This document shows positions 1 to 10,599 of a stretch of 64,000 bases of DNA, in pieces; the first letter of the stretch is position 1, and every line of letters starts with the position of its first letter. The position numbers were made by a program, and so were the translations under genes. Source of the DNA: Budorcas taxicolor. Its lineage: Eukaryota > Chordata > Mammalia > Artiodactyla > Bovidae. The DNA lies in assembly GCF_023091745.1 (NCBI RefSeq), contig NC_068930.1:12794262-12858261 (forward strand), read 5' to 3'. The notes under the pieces are model-generated. The model worked only from the letters and a program-made list of their open reading frames with translations, ran no database searches and had not been told where the DNA came from.

Positions 1-1239
1 AGCCTGTCCTATTTGAGAAAAGACTCGAGCCCAGAAGCCAGCTGTAGATCGCTCAGCAAGACGGATAGATACTGACCATGGCTTTGCGTGTGTTTAGTCA
101 TGGAGCGAGCTGCAAAGATATCTGAGAGCAAATTGTACAGATAGGGTTATGCAGTGCATTGGTGTCCTGCTTTCTTCTCCTCACCTGAGTCCCATGCTCT
201 ACAAAGTTGTGGGAAATGCAGGGTAGCAGCTGCAGAGGCTCAGAGAGCACACCCCACAGAGCACGGCGCCCTGAGCAAAACAGATCTTTGCTCTTCATCC
301 CACCGTGGAGGGCACACTTCAGATTATTGATGCCAAGTACTTTCCTTCTGGAATTTTAAACGTCCCCCCACTGAGCAGGGAATCATATACCATCCAGGGT
401 TCTGATGCAAGCAGCATGAGTTTCTGCAGCTTTGCAGGAGACATATGGAAGTGGTGTTACCTCTTTTGTGAGTTGCCAGCCCAAATGCATGGACCATTTC
501 TTCCTTAGAAGGTATGCACTTCTTTTCCAAAGTGCATTTTCTTTATGGCAATCATCTCGCAGGGCCTGGTGGCAAGTCAGTAAGTTGGCTACAAGGCTCC
601 CTGTGGGAAAGATGTGGAAGGCCGTTATCCTGGAGAATGTTCCAGATGCAACCCTTTTCTTCTAGATCGGGAATAGATTATGTGTATCCAACTCCCCTGC
701 CCTTGCTGGAATGAGAGGTAAGGGGGCCCTAACTCCTGGTGGAAAACTCTCTTACCCACATGAGATGTCCTGAAAGTGAGGTGTGAAGAGATGAGGCTGT
801 GAGCACATAGAAAATTTAACCTAAAGAAACACCAGAGATGGGGGCTTCAGTTCGCAGCTGCACTCCAGCGTTCCCTGTGGCTTGACTGAAGCTCCATCTG
901 ACAGTCAGGAATGGGTTTTGATGAGTGTTATTGCCATAAGATTTTTCTGGAGGGGAGGAGGAATTATTGACAGGAGTCTCCACATGACTATAGAACCTCT
1001 AGAGGTAGGATCTGAGAAGACACTGCTGTTATTTTGTTCACTGCCGCATTCCCAGAAAGAAGAGCAGCCGCGTCCAGGAGACACACGGTCCAAGATCAGG
1101 GAAACCTCTCCCTCTTTGCCCTAATGACCGCATCTCCCTCAAGCATATAGGAGCTACAAGGGAAAGAAGCCAATAGATGGAACACAGAATAAGACTCGGG
1201 CCATTATATGATGTTCACCACAAGCCAGCCTCCTTTTTA
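1..1239. other. Unassigned stretch
   Basis: Short overlapping open frames occur on both strands, but none has a recognisable product, codon pattern or splice context. No repeat family was recognised by eye. Confidence 0.4.
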
Positions 1240-1400
1240 AGCATCTTTATTTAACCTCACATGGACAATACGAGGCAGGTACTGTTATTAGTTCAATTTT
1301 GCCGCGGAGAAAACTAAAGCAAAGAGAAGTGAATAAGCTGCCAAGAACACACAGCTCATTGTTGACAGGTCTTGCATTATGACCTACCAGTCTACTACAC
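1240..1400 (-). repeat. MIR SINE remnant
   Basis: The stretch reads as the reverse complement of the MIR core and 3' half: a cctcac/gaggcaggtactgttatt block, then a gagaaaactaaagcaaagag block and a cacagctca block in the expected order. It is an old, diverged tRNA-derived SINE. Boundaries are approximate. Confidence 0.65.
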
Positions 1401-2072
1401 GGCATTAATACATTCTTTTCTTAAAACTGACAGGCTTTCTGTGGACAGAAAGGGGTCCAGACCTGCTAGAGAAATTCTAGTGGGAAACAGATGACCATAG
1501 TGCTTTCCCCAACATGAAGAACAATGGGTATTGATGACTCCCTCAACTCTTCTTTGTACATACCTTCAAGTCCTTGGATGATGGTTGGGGGAGATTTCTC
1601 TACCTCTCTCGCTCCCTCCTCCTTACTTCTGGACTCTCACACCACTATAATAAACACTATAGTATACTTCAAGGTAAAGACGATGGACTTATTAGAAGCA
1701 TCCACTCCCATTAATGCACAATATAAGGAATTTTTTCAAGGAAAAACTACAAGAATAGGAAAACTACAAGAATAGGAAAAACTACAAGAATAGGAAAAAC
1801 TACAAGAATAGGAAAAACAGAACATTTTCAAAAATGTAAGGCAAAGGGGAAAACAAGCTGACACAGGAAAACAGAATTCTAACCTCACACTGGAAAATCA
1901 GACTACTGACCCAGTTCATCCAGGCATCCCAAGAGGCTCAAGAATTGGTGCTATCACATAACTCTAGAAAGAGTCATGAATAAGAGATGCTAATAAAAAG
2001 TGAGAGAAATAAAAATGTGTTTTTCAAAACCCTCAGATTCCCAAATCATTATTTCTTCTCCTCCACCATGGT
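1401..2072. other. Unassigned stretch containing a minisatellite
   Basis: Apart from the tandem repeat at 1741-1817 nothing was recognised. Open frames here are short and unconvincing. Confidence 0.4.
1741..1817. repeat. 18-bp minisatellite, about 4 copies
   Basis: A unit close to gaaaaactacaagaatag is repeated in direct orientation with spacings of 18, 17, 18 and 18 bases, followed by a partial unit. One copy lacks a single A in the A-run; otherwise copies look identical. It is likely to vary in length between individuals. Confidence 0.9.
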
Positions 2073-2083
2073 AGAAGATGAGA

Positions 2084-2398
2084 GTCAAAGGGAAAGTCGC
2101 TCAGTTGTGTCCGACTCTTTGCGACCTCATGGACTATACAGTCCATGGAATTCTCCAGGCCAGAATACTGGGGTGGGTAGCCATTCTCTTCTCTAGTGGA
2201 TCTTCCCAACCCAAGGATTGAACCCAGGTCTCCCGCATTGCAGGTGGATTCTTTACCAGCTGAGCCACAAGGGAAGCCCAAGAATACTGGGGTGGGTAGC
2301 CAATCCCTTCTCCAGGGGATCTTCCCAACCCAGGAATCAAACCCGGGTCTCCTGCATTGCAGGCAGATTCTTTACCAACTGAACTATGAGGGAGGCCC
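2084..2398 (-). mobile_element. Bov-tA SINE, head-to-tail multimer
   Basis: A full antisense Bov-tA unit (2087-2280, tRNA-Glu-derived head on the right, ending gggaagccca) is followed directly by a partial second unit (2281-2398) that begins agaatactgggg. An 11-bp direct repeat with one mismatch (agaagatgaga at 2073-2083, agaagataaga at 2399-2409) brackets both units. This suggests they inserted together as one multimer. The same head/tail junction recurs near 20671 and in the 25.8-kb array. Confidence 0.88.
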
Positions 2399-2446
2399 AG
2401 AAGATAAGAACTCTAATCTTTTTTTTCAGTATCCGTTTACTTATTT

Positions 2447-2534
2447 TTCTTGCCTGGAAAGTCCCATGGACAGAGGAGCCTGGTGAACTATAGTCCATGG
2501 GATCACAAAGAGTTGGGTACAACTGAGTGACTGG
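2447..2534 (+). mobile_element. Bov-A2/Bov-tA 3' fragment
   Basis: Matches the tail half of the SINE: tgcctggaaa, ggacagaggagcctggtg, then a diverged caaagagt...gactgg ending. The tRNA-derived head is missing. Confidence 0.8.
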
Positions 2535-2540
2535 AAAAGT

Positions 2541-2728
2541 GCATTTATTTATTTAGCAGCATCAGGTCAGCACATGGAATCAGTAGCTGTGGTACACAGG
2601 CTTTCTATTTGCAGTGTGAGAGCTTAATTGCCCTGCCTGTGGGATCTTAGTTCCCCAACCAGGGCTCAGACCCACGTCCTCTGCATTGGAAGGTAGATTC
2701 TTAACCATGAACCACCAGGGACATCTGG
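2541..2728 (-). mobile_element. CHR-type tRNA-Glu SINE
   Basis: Reads antisense as a CHR-family element. The right end carries the complement of the tRNA-like ccctggtggtt head, and internally there are complements of a ccctggttggggaac box and a gggatcttag segment. The left end has the tttatttattta tail. It is older and more diverged than the Bov-tA copies. Confidence 0.65.
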
Positions 2729-3049
2729 AGAACACCAGTCTTTGAATAAAGCAAAAAACAGTCTTTGAGCTGGGAGAATACGAGATATATCTGAGGGTGG
2801 GTATCACACGCAAGCCAGGCGGGTTCCAACACTGTCTGCTGGGGAGCCCACAGCCCCTCATGCCCCACGGCTCCAGAATGCAGGCAGTTTGACTTTCAGG
2901 CAAGAGGTTAAAAGACCTTTTCCACAGGTTACTACCTTCTCCCCAAAGGAAAGACTGAAAGACGCTAATATTGGAGATTCGTAACTAAACGGCCAAGATA
3001 TACCACACCACAGTCCAGCTCCCAGGTGGCAAGCTCAGTCGGCTTTTAA

Positions 3050-3696
3050 AATTCCTTTCTCTCTAACACAAGAAGGCACAGGGAAATGGTGACACCAGGA
3101 AAGCCTATCACATGAAAGACAGGAATGAAACACAAAAGAAGAAAGAGCAACCTGGAGGGCAGAAAAGATCCAATAACCCCTCAAAAACAGGAGGAATGAT
3201 GCAATTAGAAGCGAGTTTTTTGAAAGTTAGGAGCAAAATAAAATGAAATCCTGCCAGATATTACTTTTTTTTTTTTAATGGAACATTTAGAAAACTAACA
3301 AAGAAAAACTATTAGAAATTAAAAGTATAATAGCAGAAATAAAAACATTAAAATAGAATGGTTAGGAGTTAAAGCTGACAAAATCTAAAAGAATAAAGCA
3401 GAGGGACAAAAGGAAAATATGTGAACAAGATCTACCTATAACCTTTCATATCTCAGTTCAGAAGTTCCAGGATAAGCAAGCAGACAAATGGGAAGGAAGG
3501 AAATCATCAAAGAAGTAATTCAAGAGATTTTTTTTTTTCCCAGAGCTGAAGGATATAGACTTCCAGATGGGAAGATCATACCGAATGTCAAATATAATGG
3601 ATGAAAGATCCACACAGGCACATCACTGTGAAAGTTCAGAATTCTAGTGACACAGATAAGATCCTACCACCTGTAGATGGGAGACAGCTGGGCATA
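3050..3696 (+). mobile_element. HAL1/L1M-like LINE remnant, left part
   Basis: A-rich sense-strand LINE sequence with landmarks of the HAL1 (half-L1) ORF1-type element: an aattcaagagattt-rich region, cagagctgaaggatatagac, and gtgaaagttcagaattct. It is badly decayed with no long frame. It resumes after the BovB insertion at 4010. The left boundary is uncertain. Confidence 0.5.
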
Positions 3697-4009
3697 AAGA
3701 TCCAACCAGTCCATCCGAAAGGAAATCAACCCCGAACATTCACTGGAAGGACTGATGCTGAAGCTGAAGCTGAAGCTCCAATACTTTGGCCATCTGATGA
3801 GAAAAACCTACTCATTGAAAGACCTCGATGCTGGGAAAGACTGAAGGCAGGAGGAGGAGACGACAGAGAATGAGATGGTTGGATGGCATCACTGACTCAA
3901 TGGACTTGAGTTTGAGCAAACTCTGGGAATAGTGAAGGACAGGGAAGCCTGATGTGCTGTAGTGCATGGGGTCACAAAGTACTGGACATGACTTAGCAAC
4001 CGAACAACA
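3697..4009 (+). mobile_element. BovB LINE 3' end, inserted in HAL1-like element
   Basis: A 5'-truncated BovB tail begins at agatccaaccagtccatcc and ends with the diverged gacttagcaaccgaacaac terminus. It keeps the typical order: aaggactgatgctgaagct, ggatggcatcactgactcaatgg, catggggtcacaaag. A gctgaa triplet pair is locally expanded at about 3758-3775. No clean target-site duplication was found. Confidence 0.88.
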
Positions 4010-4460
4010 TAGAATCAGGGATCAGAGGGCTTTGAGCTTCCTAATAGTAATACTAGAAATTAGAAGTCAATAGAATAATGTCTTCAGCAATGGAGTAAGG
4101 GAAAAAATGACATCCTAAAATGCTATTTCTAGCAAAACTAACAAACATGAAAATGAATGCAAACATTTTCAGACATACTGTGTCACAAAAAAACAAATAA
4201 ATAAATTTCTCTCCTACAGTCTGTCTGAGGAAGTTACTAAAGGATGTGCACCACAAAAACAAGGGAATAAACCAAGGAAGAGGAAGGTGTAGGAGAGAGA
4301 AAACAAGGTCTAATATAGGAGAACAAAAAGAAGCTCCAAGGTCACAATTAAATGGCTGCAGAATGGCACCTGAGCCCTTGGTGAAGATGCCCAGACCCGA
4401 CAAAGCAGCTCTAAGCAAGATGAAGGCAGCTCCAGGAGGAAGGAAAAAATTAATAGAATA
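4010..4460 (+). mobile_element. HAL1/L1M-like LINE remnant, right part
   Basis: Continues the element interrupted by BovB. Landmarks in order are: actagaaattagaagtcaat, acattttcagacatactgtg, gaggaagttactaaaggatgtg and ccacaaaaacaagggaataa. These match ORF1-type HAL1 sequence as I recall it. The short open frames here are remnants, not genes. Confidence 0.55.
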
Positions 4461-4554
4461 CATGCTATACCGTATATTGGCGTCTTTACAAGTCTCCATG
4501 TTTTTCTTACCAGTCAGATTCTGACCCTAAAACTCTCCTATGTGGATCTACCAC

Positions 4555-4695
4555 TGGTCAGCTAAAAGTGCTTTGAAATGAGACCTGAGTTCAAACCCTG
4601 TCTCTGCATTCAGATCTGCACTTCGCAGAGACAAGTAGCTTCTTGCAAATGATGGAGACAATAATCTGGGCTCACAGACAACTTTGCCTAAAAAC
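4555..4695 (+). repeat. MIR SINE remnant
   Basis: Sense MIR core: gacctgagttcaaaccctg, then a diverged gcagagacaagtagcttct and gatggagacaataatctggg. Old and short. Confidence 0.6.
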
Positions 4696-4999
4696 ACAAG
4701 GTACATTTTATTTTCTGAACCAAGAAAAGCACTGGACAATTTTCACTGACCATATGGAAATCGTGAGATAAGTGTGTATTTGTGGGCAGGAAAGATTAAT
4801 AGGAGGAGGTTGCTAGATCAAGGGCCCCAACAGTTAAGACAGTAACAATGATTCAGTTTTAAACTGGGACTAGAAAGGTAACTGTCTACTTGGGGGCAGG
4901 GGAGGCTGAGCCTAGGAGAGCTCCAATAGTGGTATATATCATATAAGAGAAGTTCTTATCCTTGTGATGTCAGACAGCTGTTTGCCATTTCCCCCGAAA

Positions 5000-5222
5000 G
5001 CAGCGGGAAATTGGCTTAAACTGCAAAGATCTGAGCTAGACATAAGGAAAAAATTCCTGACAGTAGGGGTTGTTAAACAATGGAACAAGTTAGCAATAAC
5101 AATTGTGGAAAATGGGTTTCCCAGGGCTCTTTAGACATTGCACCCCATTTGTCTGGAAGCTTTGATATAACCTTGCTTATTGGCGACCTTTGAGGATCCT
5201 TTCCAGTTCTCTGGTTCTTAAT
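5000..5222 (+). mobile_element. Ancient CR1/L3-type LINE 3' end
   Basis: The sequence resembles the conserved 3' region of CR1/L3-clade LINEs: gaaattggcttaaactgcaa, agacataaggaaaaaattcc, tgacagtaggggttgttaaa, a ggaacaagttagcaat block and a terminal gacctttgaggatcctttcc. These lineages stopped moving long before ruminants arose. Identification is from memory of the consensus, so it needs an alignment. Confidence 0.55.
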
Positions 5223-6424
5223 TAGTTCAGCATGTTTTTACATTAATAGCATTATAATCCTGATCACAACTGATTAAAAGACAAAAATCAATTTCCCACT
5301 CAAATCTCCCAAACAAGAAGGTGTTTTGCTCCCCAGTATACAAGAACTGGGATGGTCTGCACATTTTCATTCGTATGTTTTTAATTTCCTTAGGGAAGTT
5401 TTAAAACTGAGATTTCCATAAACCAAAGTTTAGCCCAAGAATACATTGAATTATAAACTGGTGGAAATGCTGAATAGAGATGTATAATGGAAATATTAAC
5501 AAGGCTTTAGCAGTGATGGCAATAGCATGTCACTACAATGCAAGGAAATCATGTTAAAGTAACTGCTATTGTAGATAAGGGGGTGCCGCTCTTAATAATG
5601 GATTTTTCATGCATTACTTCTACGCTTTTAACATTTTTCCATCATGAATAGTGACCTTGGAATAATGCTAAGAACCATATTTTGTATTTAACCTAAATAC
5701 CAAATTTGAAGACTCAAATAGATAATACAAAGGACTTGATTCCATGCTGCTGAAGATTGTGCAAGGTCGTAGAAAGCATCTACAAACTCATATGTAATGG
5801 AAGTAAACCTTTTTTTATTGAAAATATGCAATGCATAACTACTGTCTTCCAACAAAGCCAGTGATATTTCATGGAAAGGAAAAAAATGAAACTGAACTGA
5901 TAAGTAGATATCATTTTGGTACAAAGACAGATGGAAGGAGCTTCACCAATCCCTCCAATAATTTCTACAATCCCTCCAAAGTCACCCTAAAAATGTTTAA
6001 AGAAATATGGTATATCTGCAATCACAGCTTCCAGTGAATTCCCTTAATGCTTCTTCCAACCAAATTCCTAAGACCTTCCTCCACCTAAATTCTAGAACTA
6101 CAGTGTGTATCAAGGAAAACAAATAAAATAAATTGTGTATGCATTTATTCTGGTCCTAGGAAAACTAAGATGGATTCATTTAAAATTTGTTGACTTAAAC
6201 CACTTCCCTTAACTAATTCAGCCCTCCTGTCCCCCAGCATCTCAGCCCTCCTCTGTGATTGGCATACTCACGTCACCTCCATTTTTCTTGGTCTGTCCCT
6301 GCCCTGATTCTGCTCACCCCACTTCATGTTCTTGTCTCTTTCTCTTGGGATCAGGATGCCAAACAGCCGTCCTGATAAATTCGTCGATCTGGTGGGAGAC
6401 AGGTAGGTAAGAAGAGGGACACAT
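5223..6424. other. Unassigned AT-rich stretch
   Basis: No gene or repeat was recognised. The open frames at 5688-5924 (-) and 5831-6037 (+) are short and overlapping, as expected by chance in AT-rich DNA. Confidence 0.4.
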
Positions 6425-6607
6425 GCTGTGAACCAGACTGCCTGATGTTAAATACCAACAGCTCCACCTCGATCTGTGAGACTTTGGACAGTATATTTAA
6501 CCTCTTCACGCTTGCTTGGCCTCCTCTATAACATGGAGATGTTAACAATACCTCTCTCTTAAGGTTACTGGAGGATTAAATGAGTTAATACACATAAGCA
6601 ATGTTAA
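6425..6607 (+). repeat. MIR SINE remnant
   Basis: Sense MIR with accagactgcctgatgttaaa, a diverged middle, and a well kept ggattaaatgagttaataca 3' region. It is cut by the SINE that follows. Confidence 0.75.
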
Positions 6608-6726
6608 CTGGAGAAGGAAGTGGCAATCCACTCCAGTATTCTTGCCTGGAGAATTCCAAGGACAGAGGAGCCTGGTAGGCTACATGGGGTCACAAAGAGT
6701 CAGACATGACTATGTGACTAACTTTC
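6608..6726 (+). mobile_element. Bov-A type SINE fragment inserted in MIR
   Basis: Sense SINE unit starting ctggagaaggaagtggcaat and ending gactatgtgactaactttc. An 8-bp direct repeat, aatgttaa, flanks it at 6600-6607 and 6727-6734, consistent with a target-site duplication. Confidence 0.88.
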
Positions 6727-6736
6727 AATGTTAATA

Positions 6737-7484
6737 CACAGAAAGCAAAGAGGAATTAAAGAGCCTCTTGATGAAAGTGAAAGAGCAGAGTGGAAAAGGT
6801 GGCTTAAAACTCAGCATTCAAAATACTAAGATCATGGCATCTGGTCCCATCACTTCATGGCAAATAGATGGGGAAACAATGGAAACAGTGAAAGACTTTA
6901 TTTTCTTGGGCTTCAGAAATCACTGTGGATGGTGACTGCAGCCATGGACACTTGCTCCTAGGAAAACACTTGCTTCTAGGAAGAAAATCTATGACAAACC
7001 TAGACAGCATATTAAAAAGCAGAGACGTCAGTTTGCCAAAAATGTCTGTATGCTATGGTTTTTCCAGTAGTCAAGTACAGGTGTGAGAGTTGGGCCATAG
7101 AGAAGGCTGAGTGCCGAAGAATTGATGCTTTCAAACTGTGGTGCTGGAGAAGACTCTTGAGAGTCCCTTGGACTGCAAGGGGATCCAACCAGTCCATCCT
7201 AAAGGAAATCAGTCCTGAATATTCATTGGAAGGACTGATGCTGAAGTTGAAGCTCCAATACTTTGATCACCTAATCTGAAGAGCCAACACATTGGAAAAG
7301 ACCCTGAGGCTGGGAAAGATCGAGGGCAAGAGGTAAAGAGGATGACAGAGCAAGAGATGGTTGGATGGCCTCATCAACTCAATGGACTTGAGTTTGAGCA
7401 AACTGGGAGATAGTTAGGGACAGGGACACCTAGCATGCTTCAGTCCTAGGGTAGCAAAGTGTCAGACTGGACTAAGCAACTGGA
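6737..7484 (+). mobile_element. BovB LINE, 5'-truncated
   Basis: Starts inside the reverse transcriptase region just after the YADD box (gaggaattaaagagcctc) and runs to the 3' end (gactaagcaactggacaac). A duplication within the lineage-typical gcttactccttgg region gives two near-identical cttgctyctaggaa blocks at about 6952-6980. Several frameshifts break the coding frame. Confidence 0.9.
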
Positions 7485-7660
7485 CAACCACAGAGGAGTC
7501 CGACCCAGGGCTCTGTGACAACCTGGAGGGGTGGGACATGAGGAGAGGGAGGGAGATTCAGGAGGGAGGGGGCTTATGGCTGATTCATGCTGATTTACGG
7601 CAGAAACCAGCACAACGTTGTAAAGCAACTATCCTCCAATTAAAAATAAAATTTAAAAAA
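7485..7660 (+). mobile_element. Ruminant L1 3' end fragment
   Basis: Matches a ruminant L1 3' UTR: a ggagagggagggagattcag purine block, atggctgattcatgctgatt, gcaactatcctccaattaaa and an A-rich end. It abuts the BovB terminus. Confidence 0.7.
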
Positions 7661-7814
7661 TAACGCCAGTTTTCCCCTTGCTAATTACATAAGTTCATTG
7701 TCTGAAAGTCTGAAGTTATAGAAATGCATAATGAAGAAAATAAAAATTACCTATAGTTCTACAAAAGTAAAGAAGATACTAACTGCATCTGTTGAACAGT
7801 AAGGACTAGGCTTT

Positions 7815-7965
7815 TTCTAATTTAATCCTCACAACAATCCTCTGAGCTAAAGATGCTTATTCATGTTTTTAGGTGAGAGGCCCACAGAGTGGATGAACTG
7901 CAGACGTTGGATCAGAAACTGCATCTGCCTGTTTCGAAGCTGGTACCCTTGACTCTTAGCTTCTC
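7815..7965 (-). repeat. MIR SINE remnant
   Basis: Antisense MIR: taatcctcacaacaatcctc, a diverged tttttaggtgagaggcccac block and a trailing gcatctgcctg block, in the order expected for the reverse complement. Confidence 0.65.
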
Positions 7966-8404
7966 TAACCTCCTACAGAGCTTATATACGTGTTCAGCCT
8001 GTCATGTTTCTTCAGTGTAACCAAATTAAGGTTGTACACTATTGCAGTCTAAAATGTCAACTATTTAAGGAAAGAAAGCAGCCAACAAAAGCAAGATTTT
8101 TATTAAGCTGGTTTAAGAACTTGTTTCTCTGATTCTCCTCTTCTCCCACGAGTGAGTACTCAACAGTGCATCGTCTAGAAGTACACCCACTCTCTTTCTG
8201 ATTTATCTTACCCTGAGTCTCAGTGGGTTTCTTATTTACGTAAGCTTTGTTTCAAAACCTGCTTGTGGAAGCTGCAGGCTAAGTGCTCACTTTATACCCA
8301 GTCCACTCTCCCTTCCCAAAGCCACTTTCTTCTGCAGTATTTTTGTGTCTACATGCCACACACGAGCTTGGAAACCCAGCAAGACATAAATCAACTCCAT
8401 GCCC

Positions 8405-8545
8405 ACCATCAGGTGTGGGCAAGCTTCCTGGTTTCTTCATTTTTAAAAATAGGTAAAATTCACAAGATCTGGAAATTAAATGAAATAGTGTATACAAAGT
8501 CCCAAGCATATCAAGCATCCTCTGTAACAGCTATTGATGATATTA
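8405..8545 (+). repeat. MIR SINE remnant
   Basis: Diverged sense MIR: gcaagcttcctggtttcttc, ggaaattaaatgaaatagtg, and a cccaagcatatcaagcatcc 3' block. Confidence 0.5.
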
Positions 8546-8686
8546 GTCGTGGTGAGGTTTTGATGATTTATTCTAAAAACAGAAATGGTACTTTAGTGGG
8601 ACCAGAAGACTCATACTTTCTTCCCTGGACAAGACTAGGGAAACCTACTGACTTCTTACCCTTTGTGTATCTTTTTATCAGTCTCT

Positions 8687-8891
8687 AGGCTCAGACAGTA
8701 AAGCGTCTGCCTGCAATACAGGAGAACTGGGTTCTATCCCTGGGTCAGGAAGATTCCCCTGGAGAAGGAAATGGCAATCCACTCCAGTGCTCTTGCCTGG
8801 AAAATCCCACGGATGGAGGAGCCTGATAGGCTATAGTCCATGCGGTCGCAAAGAGTTGGACACGACTGAGCGACTTCACTTTCACTTTCAT
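8687..8891 (+). mobile_element. Bov-tA SINE, full-length
   Basis: Sense element with a tRNA-Glu-derived head (ggctcagacagtaaagcgtc, box-B-like ggttctatccc), the body (ccactccagtgctcttgcc) and the tail (gttggacacgactgagcgac, ttcactttcactttcat). The head resembles a tRNA but lacks a foldable mature tRNA, so it is not annotated as one. Confidence 0.93.
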
Positions 8892-10300
8892 ACTGGTAGT
8901 ATACAACCTTTTTTAGATTTGAACACTCACGTTTAACACACACACAAAACTCACTGGTGTCTCACAGAATGATAGCTGGTAATTAAGAAAATAACTCTCA
9001 TCGGACCTGTTTCCCATACATTGGGAATCTGTCTTCCAGCTTCTCATGGCCCTCTGTTCAGAAATTCTCTCTCCAAACACAATATGAAAAAATGGGTCTT
9101 TACTCATCGAATAGAATCACATTCCTACCTCCAGTTCTGCCTCCTGTTGAGAGAATTACGGGGTCAGCTGGAATGGACAGTTGGCTATTCTCGAACGTTC
9201 CTGTTCCCTTTACAGAAGATGTCTTGGTTTACGCTCACAGATGGTTCACCATGTCCATTGTTCATGAACTTTTTTAACAGTTTAATACTCTAAAAACAAC
9301 CTTATTTCTCTTTATTTTAAGTTCCTGGCAGAGCATGTGGGAAAGGAAAGATTTCACTTGACCCTTTGTACTCACAACACAGACAATAAATAAACATCTA
9401 CTAATTTGGTTCTTGTTGTTGACATTTAAAGTAGACATTTGCATTCTCCAAACACATCCAGCACTTTCCCAACTCTGACTTTTCTCTACCTAGAGGGGCT
9501 TCTCTTTATGTTCAAACTTAGTCAACACTTCTAGGAGCCAATATTGCTCCTACATCAGCTTATGTAGAAAATGTCCCTCCCCTGAACTCCTGATGGCTTG
9601 CCCTCAGACCAGACTAGGATTTTCTGTCCCTAGTCAAGCACATGATACATCAGTGCAATCGTGTGAAGCCAGCCTGCCGGATTACACCCGAAATATGGCA
9701 CGACATCCCACCATCTTCCTTTTTATCCATACCATCCACACTCTCGCCCCTAGTTTTCTGTGCCTTGCTAAAATCATTGCATTACACTTACAGTGCGGAT
9801 CTCTGAGTCTAGGTATCCTTTTTCTCTGCATTTCCACTTCCCTGTGTGACAGTAGATACTCAGCTCTGGAGAACAGGAGGATGGATGATATGTTTTCCAG
9901 CACCACTTTCTTTCTCTCCTTGCCACCTCCAAATATTTCTCTGTGTCTCCATTTTCCTTCTGACAACATTTGTCATTTTGCTTACAGCAAAGAAACTCAG
10001 GGTGTCTCAGCACCCCACACTCACATACATTCTCATCAAAACCAAACACAAAGTAAGTGCAAAAGTAACCAGGGCACAGATTTCCCATTACATCTGCTTT
10101 CTGATCATATTTCCATTCTAAACATGTTTTCCATTGTTTCCCCCCCACCCCACCCCGGCTCACTTATGTTACTAGAATTACAAAGTGAAGATTATAGATA
10201 CAAAGTCCTGTACCTGTAAGTTCATATGAGATTAGGATGCTAAACAGTGGGTCCAACTGATTTGTCTTAAACCCACAGGACTGAAATGATTAACAGGATA
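8892..10300. other. Unassigned stretch with chance-like long frames
   Basis: Contains a 208-codon frame on + (9593-10219) overlapped by a 129-codon frame on - (9774-10163). Neither product is recognisable and the region is pyrimidine-rich, which lowers stop frequency. No CpG island, splice context or repeat family was identified. Confidence 0.4.
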
Positions 10301-10302
10301 CA

Positions 10303-10334
10303 CTGCTGCTGCTGCGGCTGCTGCTGCTGCTGCT
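10303..10334. repeat. (CTG)n microsatellite
   Basis: About ten CTG triplets with one CGG interruption, forming the antisense tail of the adjoining Bov-A2. Such tails are commonly polymorphic. Confidence 0.95.
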
Positions 10335-10597
10335 AAGTCGCTTCAGTCGTGTCCGACTCTGTGCGACCCCACAGACGGCAGCCCACCAGGCTCCCCATCC
10401 CTGGGATTCTCCAGGCAAGAACACTAGAGTGGGTTGCCATTTCCTTCTCCAATGCATGAAAGTGAAAAGTGAAAGTGAAGTCGCTCAGTCATGTCCAACC
10501 CTTAGCGACCCATGGACTGCAGCCTACCAGGCTCCTCCATCCATGTGATTTTCCAGGCAAGAGTACTGGAGTAGGGTGCCATTGCCTTCTCTGAACA
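10335..10597 (-). mobile_element. Bov-A2 SINE dimer
   Basis: Two antisense A monomers in tandem, linked by gaaagtgaaaagtgaaagtg. Each carries a gtgtccgactctgtgcgacc-type start and a ccaggcaagaacactagagt-type middle. The tRNA head is absent, as is normal for Bov-A2. Confidence 0.93.
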
Positions 10598-10599
10598 TA

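Noticed and set aside
8687..8760. tRNA-like box A/box B sequences in Bov-tA and CHR elements
   Set aside because: They are SINE heads derived from tRNA-Glu; none keeps a complete foldable tRNA.
9593..10219. 208-codon open frame on the + strand, the longest outside repeats and the FUS copy
   Set aside because: No recognisable domain, a competing 129-codon frame on the opposite strand, and pyrimidine-rich composition that depletes stops.
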